This document shows, piece by piece, positions 27,497 through 37,221 of a stretch of DNA of 64,000 nucleotides. Source of the stretch: Corynebacterium pseudotuberculosis. GTDB lineage: Bacteria > Actinomycetota > Actinomycetes > Mycobacteriales > Mycobacteriaceae. The position numbers and the translations under genes were made by a program. The stretch is taken from positions 1,302,001-1,366,000 of the forward strand of contig NZ_CP021251.1 in assembly GCF_002155265.1 (NCBI RefSeq), read 5' to 3'. A model generated the notes under the pieces. It did no database searches. It was not told the origin of the DNA and saw nothing but the letters and a program-made list of their open reading frames with translations. Within the stretch, counting starts at the first letter, position 1. Each line of letters begins with the position of its first letter.

Positions 27497-27640
27497 CTAG
27501 AAAGCCTGAACAAAATCAGAGCTCTTAACGTGGACGATGCTGCAAAGATGCTACTCAATGCTTGAAGCGTAATGAACGTTCATTGGAGTGTTGCGGACGT
27601 TGTAAGGGGGCAGCAAGTTCGCCGTGCATGTTTTATACGG

Positions 27641-27646
27641 TATAGT
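27641..27646 (+). promoter_or_regulatory. Likely -10 of the ileS leader
   Basis: TATAGT lies just upstream of the T-box structure, so transcription would start near 27653, as expected for an ultrashort-stem-I T-box. No good -35 is seen. Confidence 0.45.
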
Positions 27647-27647
27647 G

Positions 27648-27911
27648 ATCCGCTACAAGGCGCTGATCCGGCAATCACCGGGGAGTCTCCGGAAGAAAAG
27701 CGATACGCAGATAGAACATAGAGGGCTGCCAGTTCTGGTAGTTTTCCTCGTTTCACAGTGTTTTTACGATTGCGGAAGCTGAGTAGAACCGGACGGGTTG
27801 GACCGTCACCTCCTTCACAATGAAGCGGGAGCACTGCGTGCTCCAAGCAGGGTGGTACCGCGCTACAGATAGCGTCCCTGCGGTAGCGAATGTGATAGTG
27901 AAGGAGATTTT
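27648..27911 (+). promoter_or_regulatory. Translational T-box riboswitch of ileS
   Basis: Seen: a short hairpin CCGG (27668-27671) / CCGG (27678-27681) whose loop CAATCA holds the isoleucine codon ATC (27674-27676) as specifier. A stem II with GGAG/CTCC follows, then the T-box core AGGGTGGTACCGCG at 27849-27862. Its TGGT (27853-27856) is complementary to the ACCA end of tRNA-Ile. CTCCTTCAC (27810-27818) is exactly complementary to GTGAAGGAG (27898-27906), the ileS Shine-Dalgarno. Known: actinobacterial ileS T-boxes have an ultrashort stem I and act on translation. Uncharged tRNA-Ile would stabilise the antisequestrator and free the Shine-Dalgarno. Confidence 0.95.
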
Positions 27912-30900
27912 ATGACCAACCAGGTAGGCGGCGTATATCCCAAGGTGGACATGTCTGGTGGCTCGCAGCGTTTTCCAGATATGGAGCAAGAAGTTCTAAA
28001 TTTTTGGTCCGCTGATAACACCTTCCAGGCTTCTCTAGAAGGACGCGCCGACTCCCCAGAGTACGTATTTTATGACGGCCCCCCCTTTGCTAATGGTCTT
28101 CCACACTATGGGCACTTGTTGACCGGATACGTTAAAGATATCGTTCCGCGTTATCAAACCATGAAAGGCAAACTCGTTGGGCGCGTTTTTGGTTGGGATT
28201 GCCATGGGCTTCCCGCTGAGCTTGAGGCGGAAAAGCAGCTAGGTATCAAAGACAAGGGCGAAATCGAGTCGATGGGCTTGGAGGCCTTTAACGACTACTG
28301 CGCGAAGTCTGTTTTGGAATATACCCAAGAATGGAAAGACTATGTCACCCGCCAGGCACGCTGGGTCGACTTTGATAATGGCTACAAAACCATGGATCTG
28401 GACTTCATGGAGTCGGTCATGTGGGCATTCAAGGAGCTCTATGACAAAGGCCTGATCTATCAGGGATTCCGGGTCTTGCCTTATTCGTGGGCCGAGCATA
28501 CGCCGCTGTCTAATCAGGAAACGCGTTTGGATGATTCCTACAAGATGCGGCAGGATCCAACTCTAACGGTTACTTTCCCTGTCACTGGGGTAACTGAGGG
28601 GGCGTCGGCAGATACTTCCCTTGTGGGCGCCTATGCGTTGGCATGGACCACCACTCCTTGGACTCTGCCGTCAAACTTAGCTCTGGCTGTCAATCCTGGT
28701 GTGAATTATGCTGAGGTTAAGGTAGGCGAGGACGGCGCCGAGGCTATCCGCGGTCAACGTGTTCTTTTGGCGGAGGCTCTCGTGGGCGCATACGCGAAGG
28801 AACTCGGAGAGCAACACGAGGTCCTATCGGTTCACCCAGGGGTAGACCTGGTTGGTTTGAAGTACCAGCCGATCTTTGACTACTTTGCGGATACGGAAAA
28901 CGCTTTCCAAGTTCTTGCTGCAGACTATGTGACCACCGAGGACGGTACCGGTATTGTCCATCAGGCGCCTGCATTCGGTGAAGACGATATGAACACCTGC
29001 AAGTCCAATGGTATCCCCACCGTGATCCCGGTAGATATGGACGGCAAATTTACGTCGCTGGTGCCGGAGTATGAGGGTCTCTTGGTCTTTGACGCTAACA
29101 AGAACATCATCGCTGACCTTAAGGCTGCGGCTAGGGTTGTGCGGCACCAGACAATCGAGCACTCTTACCCGCACTCTTGGCGTTCGGGAGAGCCGCTTAT
29201 CTACATGGCGTTGCCTTCATGGTTTGTAGAGGTGACAAAGATCCGCGATCGTATGGTCGAGCTGAACAAGGACATCGAGTGGATGCCTGCGCACATTCGA
29301 GACGGTCAGTTTGGCAAGTGGCTTGAAGGCGCTCGCGATTGGAACATCTCTCGTAACCGTTACTGGGGTTCTCCTATCCCGGTGTGGGTCTCTGATGATG
29401 AAAACTATCCGCGTATGGATGTTTATGGTTCTTTGGACGAGCTGGAGCGTGATTTTGGCGTGCGTCCGACTTCATTGCACCGCCCGTTTATCGACGAGCT
29501 GACCCGTCCTAACCCGGATGATCCCACAGGGAAATCGATGATGCGTCGCGTTCCTGAGGTTTTGGACTGCTGGTTTGAGTCAGGCTCCATGCCTTTTGCT
29601 CAGAAGCACTACCCGTTTGAGAACAAGGAGTGGTTTGACAGCCATTCTCCGGCAGATTTCATCGTGGAGTACTCGGGACAGACTCGCGGTTGGTTCTACA
29701 CACTGCATGTATTGGCTACTGCTCTCTTTGATCGCCCTGCCTTTAAAAAGGTCGTGGCGCATGGCATCGTCCTTGGTGATGACGGCACAAAGATGTCCAA
29801 ATCTCGTCAGAACTACCCCAACGTGAATGAAGTCTTTAACCGTGATGGCTCTGATGCCATGCGTTGGTTCCTTATGAGCTCGCCGATCCTGCGTGGCGGT
29901 AATTTGATCGTTACTGAGCAAGGCATCCGCGAGGGAGTTCGCCAGGCGCTTTTGCCGATGTGGAATGCTTATTCCTTCCTGCAGCTGTATTCGTCGAAAC
30001 CAGCCGAGTGGTCTGTCGATTCAATAGATGTCTTAGATAAGTACATCTTGGCAAAGCTTCACGACGTCGTCCGCGGGGTCGGTGAAGCCCTGGATAACAC
30101 CGATATCGCTCAGGCTTGTGATGAAGTCCGTTGGTTCTGCGACGCTCTGACCAACTGGTATGTGCGTCGTTCGCGTGAGCGCTTCTGGGCAGGGGATGAT
30201 CAACATCCAGAGGCCTTCAACACTTTGTTTACTGTTCTGGAGACCCTGACCCGTGTCACAGCTCCGCTATTGCCAATGGTATCTGAAGTGATTTGGCGTG
30301 GGCTTACTGGCGAGCGTTCAGTACACATGGCGGATTTCCCCAATGCAGAAGATTTCCCCGCAGATGCTGATCTTGTCCGTGCGATGGATGAGATCCGTGG
30401 CGTATGTTCTGCTACTAGCTCGGTGCGTAAAGCACACAAGCTGCGTAACCGACTTCCGCTGCCTCAGGTAACGGTTGCATTACCGGATTCACAGCGCCTT
30501 GAGCCGTTCACATCGATCATCCGCGATGAGGTCAACGTGAAAAATGTTGTGCTGACCTCAGACGTGGATGCCGTCGGACGTTTTGACGTAGTTGTTAACG
30601 CTAAAGTTGCAGGACCTCGCTTGGGCAAGGACGTGCAGCGAGCAATCAAAGCAGTGAAATCCGGTAATTATGAACGCTCGGGGGACGTCGTTGTTGCGGA
30701 TGGCATCGAGCTGAAGCCCGATGAGTTCACTGAGCGTCTAGTTGCCGCAGATCCTGATTCAACGGCTCAGATAGATGGGGTCGATGGCCTAGTAGTACTA
30801 GATATGACTGTGGACGAGTCTTTGGAGGCAGAAGGGTGGGCCGCGGACGTAATCCGTGGTTTGCAGGATGCCCGCAAGGCTTCCAACTTTGAAGTTTCCG

Positions 30901-31070
30901 ACCGCATCGTTGCGGAGCTGTTTGTCCCTGAAGGGAAGAAAGCGTGGGCTGATCGGCATTCGACGCTTATCGCCGGCGAGGTCCTGGCCACTACTTTCAC
31001 TGTAACCGTGGGCGGAGAAGGTGCTCATAAGGTTATAGAAGGCGTGACTGCCGATGTGACCAAGGCTTAG
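27912..31070 (+). CDS. ileS: Isoleucyl-tRNA synthetase
   Basis: A 1052-residue class Ia synthetase. The HIGH-type motif is [14 protein letters not shown] (about 57-70), the editing domain begins with [15 protein letters not shown], and [12 protein letters not shown] contains KMSKS at about 627-631. A C-terminal anticodon-binding domain follows. The length of about 1050 with a C-terminal extension fits the actinobacterial form. It charges tRNA-Ile. ATG 27912 follows AAGGAG at 27901-27906, the sequence masked by the T-box leader. A 23-bp perfect hairpin ends the unit. Confidence 0.97.
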   Translation: MTNQVGGVYPKVDMSGGSQRFPDMEQEVLNFWSADNTFQASLEGRADSPEYVFYDGPPFANGLPHYGHLLTGYVKDIVPRYQTMKGKLVGRVFGWDCHGLPAELEAEKQLGIKDKGEIESMGLEAFNDYCAKSVLEYTQEWKDYVTRQARWVDFDNGYKTMDLDFMESVMWAFKELYDKGLIYQGFRVLPYSWAEHTPLSNQETRLDDSYKMRQDPTLTVTFPVTGVTEGASADTSLVGAYALAWTTTPWTLPSNLALAVNPGVNYAEVKVGEDGAEAIRGQRVLLAEALVGAYAKELGEQHEVLSVHPGVDLVGLKYQPIFDYFADTENAFQVLAADYVTTEDGTGIVHQAPAFGEDDMNTCKSNGIPTVIPVDMDGKFTSLVPEYEGLLVFDANKNIIADLKAAARVVRHQTIEHSYPHSWRSGEPLIYMALPSWFVEVTKIRDRMVELNKDIEWMPAHIRDGQFGKWLEGARDWNISRNRYWGSPIPVWVSDDENYPRMDVYGSLDELERDFGVRPTSLHRPFIDELTRPNPDDPTGKSMMRRVPEVLDCWFESGSMPFAQKHYPFENKEWFDSHSPADFIVEYSGQTRGWFYTLHVLATALFDRPAFKKVVAHGIVLGDDGTKMSKSRQNYPNVNEVFNRDGSDAMRWFLMSSPILRGGNLIVTEQGIREGVRQALLPMWNAYSFLQLYSSKPAEWSVDSIDVLDKYILAKLHDVVRGVGEALDNTDIAQACDEVRWFCDALTNWYVRRSRERFWAGDDQHPEAFNTLFTVLETLTRVTAPLLPMVSEVIWRGLTGERSVHMADFPNAEDFPADADLVRAMDEIRGVCSATSSVRKAHKLRNRLPLPQVTVALPDSQRLEPFTSIIRDEVNVKNVVLTSDVDAVGRFDVVVNAKVAGPRLGKDVQRAIKAVKSGNYERSGDVVVADGIELKPDEFTERLVAADPDSTAQIDGVDGLVVLDMTVDESLEAEGWAADVIRGLQDARKASNFEVSDRIVAELFVPEGKKAWADRHSTLIAGEVLATTFTVTVGGEGAHKVIEGVTADVTKA

Positions 31071-31081
31071 TAAAAGCCGAT

Positions 31082-31133
31082 CGCAGAAAATATCCCGAGC
31101 ACAACACTCCTTGTGCTCGGGATATTTTCTGCG
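31082..31133. terminator. Terminator after ileS (23-bp perfect hairpin)
   Basis: Perfect inverted repeat 31082-31104 / 31111-31133 with loop CACTCC. The GC core is flanked by AAAATAT on one side and ATATTTT on the other, so it can act in both directions. Confidence 0.8.
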
Positions 31134-31186
31134 GCAGTTGCTGTGATATTTACTTGCAATTTTATAGATTCGACACATAGCCTCTA

Positions 31187-31202
31187 TCGAACTAATGTTT
31201 GT
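31187..31202 (+). promoter_or_regulatory. SOS-box-like sequence at the dinB start
   Basis: TCGAACTAATGTTTGT keeps one perfect half site TCGAAC and four of six bases of the second (GTTTGT versus GTTCGA). It overlaps the first possible dinB ATG (31195) and lies just before the second (31207). Confidence 0.4.
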
Positions 31203-32601
31203 ATTTATGAGGCGTTGGGTACTGCATATAGACATGGATGCATTTTTTGCATCATGTGAGCAGCTGACGCGACCAACGCTGCGCGGTAGGCCGGTTCTTG
31301 TCGGAGGGGTTTCAGGTAGGGGAGTCGTCGCGGGGGCTTCTTATGAAGCACGGGCGTTGGGGGCGCATTCCGCAATGCCGATGTACCAAGCAAAAAGGCT
31401 CGTTGGCTTTCGGGGAGTCATTGTTGCTCCTCGTTTTGAGGTATATAGGACTGCTTCTCACAAGGTTTTTGAGATTCTTCGTTCTGTGGGAGGGACGGTA
31501 GAGCAGGTTTCTGTGGATGAAGGGTTTTTGGAGCCCGAAGAACTTCAGGGGGCAACGGACAAAGAAGTCAAAGAATGGGCTCATGAGTTGCGCCGGATAA
31601 TAAGGCAAGAAGTTGGGCTTCCAGCCTCAGTGGGGGCTGGCTGTGGAAAACAATTTGCCAAGATCGGTTCGGATCAGGCTAAACCAGATGGTGTTTTTGT
31701 TGTTCCTCCGGAAAAACATGAAGAGATGATTCTTCCATTGCCAGTGGGGGAACTATGGGGCGTAGGCCCGGTAACTCGTGCAAAGCTCAAACAACTAGGT
31801 GTGGAAACAATCGGAGACCTAGCTGCAATGACACAACGAGAAGTCGATATTAGCTTGGGGGCAACGGTCGGGCGAGCGTTGTGGATGATGGCCCGGGGCG
31901 TAGACGATCGTCCGGTAGCACCGCGAGCCGAAGCTAAACAGGTATCGGCAGAGCACACATATCCGAAAGACCTCATCAATGTTCCTCAAGTAGATGAGGC
32001 GCTGCGACGCGCTACGGATGATGCTCATAGGAGGTTGCTGAATGACGGACGGGGAGCGCGGACAGTAACCGTTAAACTCCGTATGGCAGATTTTCACATA
32101 GAATCACGATCTACTACCTTGCCCTATGCCACAGATGATCTGGATACATTTTTAGCAACGGCAATGAAGTTGGTGCGTTATCCCGATGAGCTGGGGCCGA
32201 TACGTCTTGTAGGGGTTAGCTTTTCTGGGCTTGAGGCGGCGCGTCAAGATGTTCTGTTCCCTGAGATCGACAGGGAGATTGTTCAGCGTGATTCTGACTT
32301 TGAAGTAGGAGTATCTGGGGCTATCTCCAAGGAAAGCGCTGAGTATGCGATGACTAACACAAAAGATACTCAGCAAATCGACCTTTCAGAAACGTCCCCA
32401 CGATGGCGGGCAACCCAAGACGTCCACCACCCTGAGTTCGGACACGGATGGATCCAAGGGATCGGGCACGGGAAAATGACTATAAGGTTTGAAACACGTA
32501 CTACGGGGATCGGCAAAGTGAAAACCTTTGATATCAGTGATTCCGAGTTACAGCCTGCTGATCCCGTAGCTAGTCTTGATTGGGATATAACAGGTCTTTA
32601 A
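31195..32601 (+). CDS. dinB: DNA polymerase IV (Y family)
   Basis: A 468-residue Y-family polymerase. VLHIDMDAFFASCEQ (residues 9-23) holds the first metal aspartate; YEARALGAHSAMP follows, then SVDEGF at 106-111 with the catalytic D-E pair, and the HhH region LWGVGPVTRAKLKQLG. The C-terminal extension of about 110 residues beyond the little finger (from SETSPRWRATQDVHHPEFGH) is like that of other corynebacterial DinB proteins; I see no clear beta-clamp pentapeptide there. It performs translesion synthesis. ATG 31207 is an equally likely start. Its last 54 bases are overlapped by the convergent asparaginase frame. Confidence 0.93.
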   Translation: MFVFMRRWVLHIDMDAFFASCEQLTRPTLRGRPVLVGGVSGRGVVAGASYEARALGAHSAMPMYQAKRLVGFRGVIVAPRFEVYRTASHKVFEILRSVGGTVEQVSVDEGFLEPEELQGATDKEVKEWAHELRRIIRQEVGLPASVGAGCGKQFAKIGSDQAKPDGVFVVPPEKHEEMILPLPVGELWGVGPVTRAKLKQLGVETIGDLAAMTQREVDISLGATVGRALWMMARGVDDRPVAPRAEAKQVSAEHTYPKDLINVPQVDEALRRATDDAHRRLLNDGRGARTVTVKLRMADFHIESRSTTLPYATDDLDTFLATAMKLVRYPDELGPIRLVGVSFSGLEAARQDVLFPEIDREIVQRDSDFEVGVSGAISKESAEYAMTNTKDTQQIDLSETSPRWRATQDVHHPEFGHGWIQGIGHGKMTIRFETRTTGIGKVKTFDISDSELQPADPVASLDWDITGL

Positions 32602-33540
32602 AAAAAGAGTCGCAGGGTGCACACCTGTGGCCACAGCGATGGCGAGTAGTACTCGCGCTTGGCCAGCTCGGAAATACGTGGAGCTGATTGCACCTTTGGC
32701 AGCAAGGGTTGCTCCACCACCGGCCCCACCGTAGGCCCCGAAGACCTCACCGCGCGGCACACGGGTTGTCATAACCACGGGTATTCCGGCGTCGAGAGCA
32801 GCTCCGAGTGCTACTCCCATTTCTGTGCCTACATTTCCTGCTCCCATTGCCTCAACCACTAATCCTTGGCTTCCTGCGTTAATAGCGGCATCAACAAGCG
32901 TGGACGGCGCGCCGGGGAAGGCTGGGATGATATCGATGCGGACGTCGGAAAGCTTCGCTGGGCTGACCGGATCTGCTCGCAATGGTTCCTCCGGGCCATT
33001 GGTGGCAAAAGCAAGGGGATCAGAGGTGTGCCATTTCATACAACCGCGGGCCGGAAGCACCGCGTGACCAAAGACAACTAGAACTCCAATGTCTCGAGCG
33101 GAAGTATCACAAGCCACCATGATTGCTTCAAAGAGGTTGTTTTGCCCGTCGGACTCTGGGTGATCGAAAGGGAGCTGGGCGCCAGTTAGCACGATGGGGC
33201 TCGGGCTGGTGTGGAAAGTATCCAATGCTATGGCTGTTTCCTCCATAGAGTCTGTGCCGTGGGTGACCACTACACCAATAACATTGGGTTCTGCCAGGGC
33301 TTTATGAGCTTCAGAGACTATGACGTCTATGTCGGTGAAAGTCATAGACGAGGAATCGAGGCGATGCAGCTCGCGCACTTCTATGTCCACTTTTCCGCTG
33401 AAGCGGGGCGCGATATCTTCGATCAATTCCTCACCAGAAACCGTGGGGATAAGTGCCCCATTAGGATCCATAGTGCAGGAGAGCGTTCCTCCTGTGGTGA
33501 GAACAACAACTTTTCCAAGTTCTTCATGCGCTGAGGTCAT
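32548..33540 (-). CDS. L-asparaginase (type I/II family)
   Basis: A 330-residue enzyme from ATG 33540 (MTSAHEELGKVVVLTTGGT). The catalytic triads are visible: TTGGT with nucleophile T19, and VVTHGTDSMEET with T96 and D97. GQNNLFEAI and EVFGAYGGAGGG follow. It hydrolyses asparagine to aspartate and ammonia; no signal peptide is seen, so it is probably cytoplasmic. An in-frame start at 33624 would add 28 residues that look non-coding. The last dozen or so residues after VATGVHPATLF (CYIPIKTSYGISRL) lie opposite the dinB 3' end and look like read-through beyond the normal family end. Confidence 0.9.
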   Translation of the reverse strand: MTSAHEELGKVVVLTTGGTLSCTMDPNGALIPTVSGEELIEDIAPRFSGKVDIEVRELHRLDSSSMTFTDIDVIVSEAHKALAEPNVIGVVVTHGTDSMEETAIALDTFHTSPSPIVLTGAQLPFDHPESDGQNNLFEAIMVACDTSARDIGVLVVFGHAVLPARGCMKWHTSDPLAFATNGPEEPLRADPVSPAKLSDVRIDIIPAFPGAPSTLVDAAINAGSQGLVVEAMGAGNVGTEMGVALGAALDAGIPVVMTTRVPRGEVFGAYGGAGGGATLAAKGAISSTYFRAGQARVLLAIAVATGVHPATLFLKTCYIPIKTSYGISRL

Positions 33541-33923
33541 GTGCTCAAGCCTGCCATATTGCGGAAGCCGGCTGTGAGTACGTGAGCATGTTGACGTGAG
33601 ATTTTTTTCAATGAGCGCTAGCATTCATGAGATACAACCCTTGTTTGCCATGTGGCGGGGGAACTAGGAGGGCATTCTTTGAGCCGCCGGTTTATATAAA
33701 CAGCCGTGCGTCTTCGCTCATACTGACCTTCTGGCGACTTTGCGCAGGCCTCTGCATACAGTGGGCTGGTGATGGGCAGTAGCTTCTGCTTCTCAGTACC
33801 AATTCCGCTATAGTGCAGGGTTCATGCCCGAGTAGACATAATCGGAAGTTCTGTAAGCTCAGAATGCAAACGATTGTGGCTTGGCGTGCGTGCCTAAACG
33901 GCGAACCGAACCTAGGAGTATTT
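33541..33923. other. Divergent asparaginase / lipoprotein intergenic region
   Basis: About 380 bp. Only a possible -10 TATAGT (33809-33814) for the lipoprotein gene stands out; open frames here lack Shine-Dalgarno sequences and I do not call a gene. Confidence 0.4.
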
Positions 33924-34517
33924 GTGAAGCTAAAGAAGATCGCGGCAATTACCCTCGCAGCAAGCGCGGGACTCGCCCTTTCCGCTTGTTCCAGCGACGA
34001 CAAGGGCTCGTCGAGTAGCTCGTCTGCATCTAAGAGCACCTCATCTGCGGCCTCGGAAGCCGCGCCGGCAGAACTTCCTTCTGCTGAGGACCTCAACGCT
34101 ATTCTGGCCGTGGCAACAGACCCCAATGCGCCAGTAGAAGAAAAAGTGAAGACCGTTCAGGGCGGAGAGACTGCGCCTGAGCTGTTCCAAACCATGACAG
34201 CATCCAAGCAGGAATCCGGAGCTGACTTCCTTGTGGTTCCCCCGATTCTCCCCGGCTACACTCCTAACTCGGTGTTGGCTACGGTGAATTTCACGTTGCC
34301 TGGTAAGGAAGCCCAGCCGGCAGAAAATGTGGAATTCATCTATGACAACGGCATGTGGAAGCTTTCTCAATCATGGGCTTGTACCTTGATCACCAACACA
34401 GTGGCCCCAGAGCAGGTACCGCCTATGTGCCATGATGCGGCAGCGCAACCACCTGCGCCAGATGCACCTGCAGCTCCTGCACCAGACGCACCCGCCGCTC
34501 CTGCGCCAGCACAGTAA
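33924..34517 (+). CDS. Secreted lipoprotein, MTB12-like
   Basis: A 197-residue protein from GTG 33924, with AGGAG five bases upstream; longer readings of the frame add an implausible N-terminus. A lipoprotein signal peptide (1-21) ends in LSAC with Cys22. A Ser/Ala linker follows, then a globular domain (about 50-170) beginning PSAEDLNAILAVATDPNAP, of the kind found in the low-molecular-weight antigen MTB12 group; this family call is tentative. The C-terminus is an Ala-Pro-Asp repeat (see repeat entry). It would be lipidated and face the periplasm. It converges on the next lipoprotein gene with a shared hairpin. Confidence 0.8.
   Translation: MKLKKIAAITLAASAGLALSACSSDDKGSSSSSSASKSTSSAASEAAPAELPSAEDLNAILAVATDPNAPVEEKVKTVQGGETAPELFQTMTASKQESGADFLVVPPILPGYTPNSVLATVNFTLPGKEAQPAENVEFIYDNGMWKLSQSWACTLITNTVAPEQVPPMCHDAAAQPPAPDAPAAPAPDAPAAPAPAQ
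34455..34514 (+). repeat. 24-bp tandem repeat encoding APDAPAAP
   Basis: Two and a half copies (34455-34478, 34479-34502, 34503-34514), about 20 of 24 bases identical and differing mainly at third positions, encoding the Pro/Ala tail of the lipoprotein. The pattern of silent changes suggests selection on the peptide rather than recent duplication. Confidence 0.8.
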
Positions 34518-34545
34518 AACTGCGCAGCGTTAAGTACAAGAAAAC

Positions 34546-34594
34546 AATGTCGCCGTTATCCACCAAGGAAGCGGCGACATTGCTTTTGTTTTTA
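34546..34594. terminator. Terminator between convergent lipoprotein genes
   Basis: Perfect 10-bp stem AATGTCGCCG (34546-34555) / CGGCGACATT (34572-34581), followed by GCTTTTGTTTTTATA on the plus strand; A-rich on the other side, so possibly bidirectional. Confidence 0.8.
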
Positions 34595-34607
34595 TATCGT
34601 CTTTATA

Positions 34608-35606
34608 TCAGGGAGCGGGGGAGAATTCTAGAGCGCTTGTGGAATCTTGGATTATGCGAAGATCTGAATTCTGCTGTCCGTAGACAACCCGAGTAGTCAG
34701 AGCTAAGGTCCCGATGGGGAGCGGATTTTTCAAGTCGACGGTGAGTCGGCCTGTGCTGGTTGTATGAGCACTGAGCACTTCTAACGTAGTGCCGTTTTGT
34801 TCGAGTGCGCCTAACACTGGTCGCTGTTGGACGTCTACGTCGAGTACAACGGAATCTCCGTGGGCCTGTACCAGGGTAAAACGCATCGTTTGTAAAAGCG
34901 CAGATTCTCCTTTCACCCGCGAATCAACTGTCCACACCGCGCCCTCGCCAATTTCTTCCGTGGGGAAAACAACAGGTAGAGATGCGAGCTTGAACAAAAA
35001 GGGTTCTGCGATTGCGCGCCCGGTATCGGTTGCATCAACAGGTGCGGCGATATTGATGGAGGATATTTGACCAGATTTTTTAGCAAACCAGCCAAGGCGG
35101 AAGCCTTTTGTAGTGTTTATGTCTTTTGCTGCCTCGAGATCGTCGTATTGAGGGTCCGCAAACGTAACCGAAACTGAGCGAGTGTCGTTTTCATTGTCCA
35201 CTACGGCTTGCACCGGGGAGCTTAAGTAGTGGACTTCTCCTCCGGAAGGCGCTGTGGGGTTAAAAGTCCCTTGCTTGCGGGCTTCTTGATGGAAACCGTC
35301 GGAGATTTTTACTGCAATTTTTTGGGAGGCATCGTGAGCGGACTCTAGATCTTGGTACTCATAGATCCTTTTGTCTGATTTTCCAGAATTAAGCACAGTA
35401 ATCTTTGGAGCGTCTACTTCCAAGCCGATCGCACGCTCAACAGGAGGAGTATCAGAAGATTTCTCGTTGCCGCACGCGATAAGCGTGCTACCTGCTAAGA
35501 AACAGGTGAGTAAAACGGCTAATGGGCGCTTGATCGGGTGCCGGGTTTTCGGCGGGTTGGAGGAAGATACACGGACAACGGGGAGAGTCTTTTGGTGATC
35601 AAACAC
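34608..35606 (-). CDS. Putative lipoprotein (DUF6263-like)
   Basis: A 332-residue product. A basic N-terminus is followed by a hydrophobic signal (about 29-44) ending in LIAC with Cys45. The mature part holds repeated beta-rich stretches (SVSVTFADPQYDD; VVLDVDVQQRPVLGALEQNG) that recall DUF6263 proteins; this is a tentative family call. The n-region of about 27 residues is long, so the true start may be downstream. It is divergent from lspA (68 bp gap), the peptidase that would process such lipoproteins. Function unknown. Confidence 0.7.
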   Translation of the reverse strand: MFDHQKTLPVVRVSSSNPPKTRHPIKRPLAVLLTCFLAGSTLIACGNEKSSDTPPVERAIGLEVDAPKITVLNSGKSDKRIYEYQDLESAHDASQKIAVKISDGFHQEARKQGTFNPTAPSGGEVHYLSSPVQAVVDNENDTRSVSVTFADPQYDDLEAAKDINTTKGFRLGWFAKKSGQISSINIAAPVDATDTGRAIAEPFLFKLASLPVVFPTEEIGEGAVWTVDSRVKGESALLQTMRFTLVQAHGDSVVLDVDVQQRPVLGALEQNGTTLEVLSAHTTSTGRLTVDLKNPLPIGTLALTTRVVYGQQNSDLRIIQDSTSALEFSPAP

Positions 35607-35674
35607 ATGTCTACTTTACAGATCGTGGGTGTTCAGTTGGAACTTTTACCGATGGGTTTGCCAAGATAGAAGGC

Positions 35675-36235
35675 GTGACTCGAACAGACAGGAGACAGCG
35701 GGGCCCGATAGGTACCGACGATCAACGCATATTTATCTTTACGATGGCTGCCATCATCCTCAGTGTTGCGACGGTGGACCAGGCCTCTAAAGCAGCGGTA
35801 TTGCATTTTCTCGGCGATGGGCAGCCGTTGAAGATCATTGGGGATTGGTTCCGTTTTCGCCTCCTGTTTAACCCAGGTGCTGCGTTTTCCTTCGGCGAAA
35901 ATGCGACGTGGCTTTTTACCTCTATTCAGCTTATTTTTGTTGTCGGTATCGCCTGGTATGCGCCAAAAGTACGCGATGGGTGGACTGCCGTGGCTCTGGC
36001 AATGATTGCCGGAGGTGCGTTGGGCAACCTTATCGATCGGTTATTCCGCGAACCAGCTTTTTTTGTTGGTCATGTTGTAGATTTCATTTCCATAGGGAAC
36101 TTCGCGGTTTTCAACGTGGCCGATAGCGCTATAACCTGCGGCGTAGCTATCTTTTTCGTAGCGATCTTGTTGGAGAGTAGACGAGACGCCCAACAGCACC
36201 AACGCAGCGAGGAGGAGGTGATTGACAATGCGTGA
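35675..36235 (+). CDS. lspA: Lipoprotein signal peptidase (signal peptidase II)
   Basis: A 186-residue protein with four membrane segments. Catalytic aspartates are visible as D121 in GNLIDRL and D150 in [20 protein letters not shown] lies between. It cleaves diacylated prolipoproteins; several lipoprotein genes occur in this window. The start is taken at GTG 35675, although AGAAGG is only one base upstream, so an alternative start is possible. Its stop overlaps the rluD start region (rluD ATG 36228), implying coupling. Confidence 0.94.
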   Translation: MTRTDRRQRGPIGTDDQRIFIFTMAAIILSVATVDQASKAAVLHFLGDGQPLKIIGDWFRFRLLFNPGAAFSFGENATWLFTSIQLIFVVGIAWYAPKVRDGWTAVALAMIAGGALGNLIDRLFREPAFFVGHVVDFISIGNFAVFNVADSAITCGVAIFFVAILLESRRDAQQHQRSEEEVIDNA

Positions 36236-37151
36236 ACATCGTTCGCTCCCCGTTCCTGAAGGACTAGCAGGTATGCGTGTTGACGCTGCACTGTCCAAAC
36301 TCCTTGGTATTTCGCGCACGGTTGCCGCGGATTTAGCTACCGCTGGTGATGTGCTTGTCGACGCACTCCCCGTGGGGAAATCGGACCGTATTGCCGAAGG
36401 GCAGTGGTTGGATGTGACGTTACCGGAGACAAAGGATCTCACTCCCCGTGAAGAACTCGTCGAGGGCATGGACATCCTTTATTCTGACGATGATCTGATC
36501 GCCGTCAACAAGCCTGTGGGAGTAGCAGCTCATCCTACGCTCGGGTGGGAAGGACCTACAGTTATCGGTGGGTTGGCAGCCGCTGGCTTTAGGATTTCTA
36601 CTTCAGGTCCTCCTGAGCGTAAGGGGATAGTTCAACGCCTTGACGTCGGCACGTCTGGTGTCATGGTGATTGCTGCTTCTGAGCGTGGCTATTCAGTCCT
36701 TAAACGAGCGTTCAAAGAGCGCACGGTGTCCAAGACCTATCATGCGTTAGTTCAGGGGCACACGGATCCTTTCACCGGCACCATTGATGCTCCGATTGGT
36801 AGGCATCCGTCGGCAGGCTGGCGTTTTGCTGTGACCAGTGACGGAAAACATGCGGTGACGCATTATGAGACTCTGGAGGCTTTTGCAGAAGCCTCACTGC
36901 TCAAAATTCATTTGGAGACTGGACGTACACACCAAATTCGTGTGCACATGTCTGCTTTACACCACCCATGTTGTGGTGATCCCATGTATGGAAGTGATCC
37001 TAAGCTTTCAGAGAGATTGGGACTTACCAGGCAATGGCTGCACGCAGTTTCGCTTGGCTTTAACCATCCTGCCGATGGGCGATGGATGGAAATCACCTCG
37101 CCATATTCCGATGATCTACAGCATGCACTCGATATATTGCGGGAAGATTAA
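36228..37151 (+). CDS. Ribosomal large subunit pseudouridine synthase (RluD/RluA family)
   Basis: A 307-residue protein from ATG 36228, with GAGGAGGAGG ten bases upstream. An N-terminal S4-like RNA-binding domain ([20 protein letters not shown]) is followed by the synthase domain with catalytic D139 in QRLDVGTSG and [12 protein letters not shown]. It isomerises uridines in 23S rRNA, by analogy U1911, U1915 and U1917. It overlaps the lspA 3' end by 8 bp, the usual lspA-rluD pairing. Confidence 0.94.
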   Translation: MREHRSLPVPEGLAGMRVDAALSKLLGISRTVAADLATAGDVLVDALPVGKSDRIAEGQWLDVTLPETKDLTPREELVEGMDILYSDDDLIAVNKPVGVAAHPTLGWEGPTVIGGLAAAGFRISTSGPPERKGIVQRLDVGTSGVMVIAASERGYSVLKRAFKERTVSKTYHALVQGHTDPFTGTIDAPIGRHPSAGWRFAVTSDGKHAVTHYETLEAFAEASLLKIHLETGRTHQIRVHMSALHHPCCGDPMYGSDPKLSERLGLTRQWLHAVSLGFNHPADGRWMEITSPYSDDLQHALDILRED

Positions 37152-37221
37152 CAGCCGCTTATTGCGGTGACTCGCTTCTCTGCGGGCGTCGCGATGTTCG
37201 TACGCGCATTAAAATTATTCT

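Noticed and set aside
33692..34126. 144-codon frame antisense to the 33924 lipoprotein gene
   Set aside because: Ser/Ala/Glu-rich mirror of the lipoprotein linker codons; no start signal.
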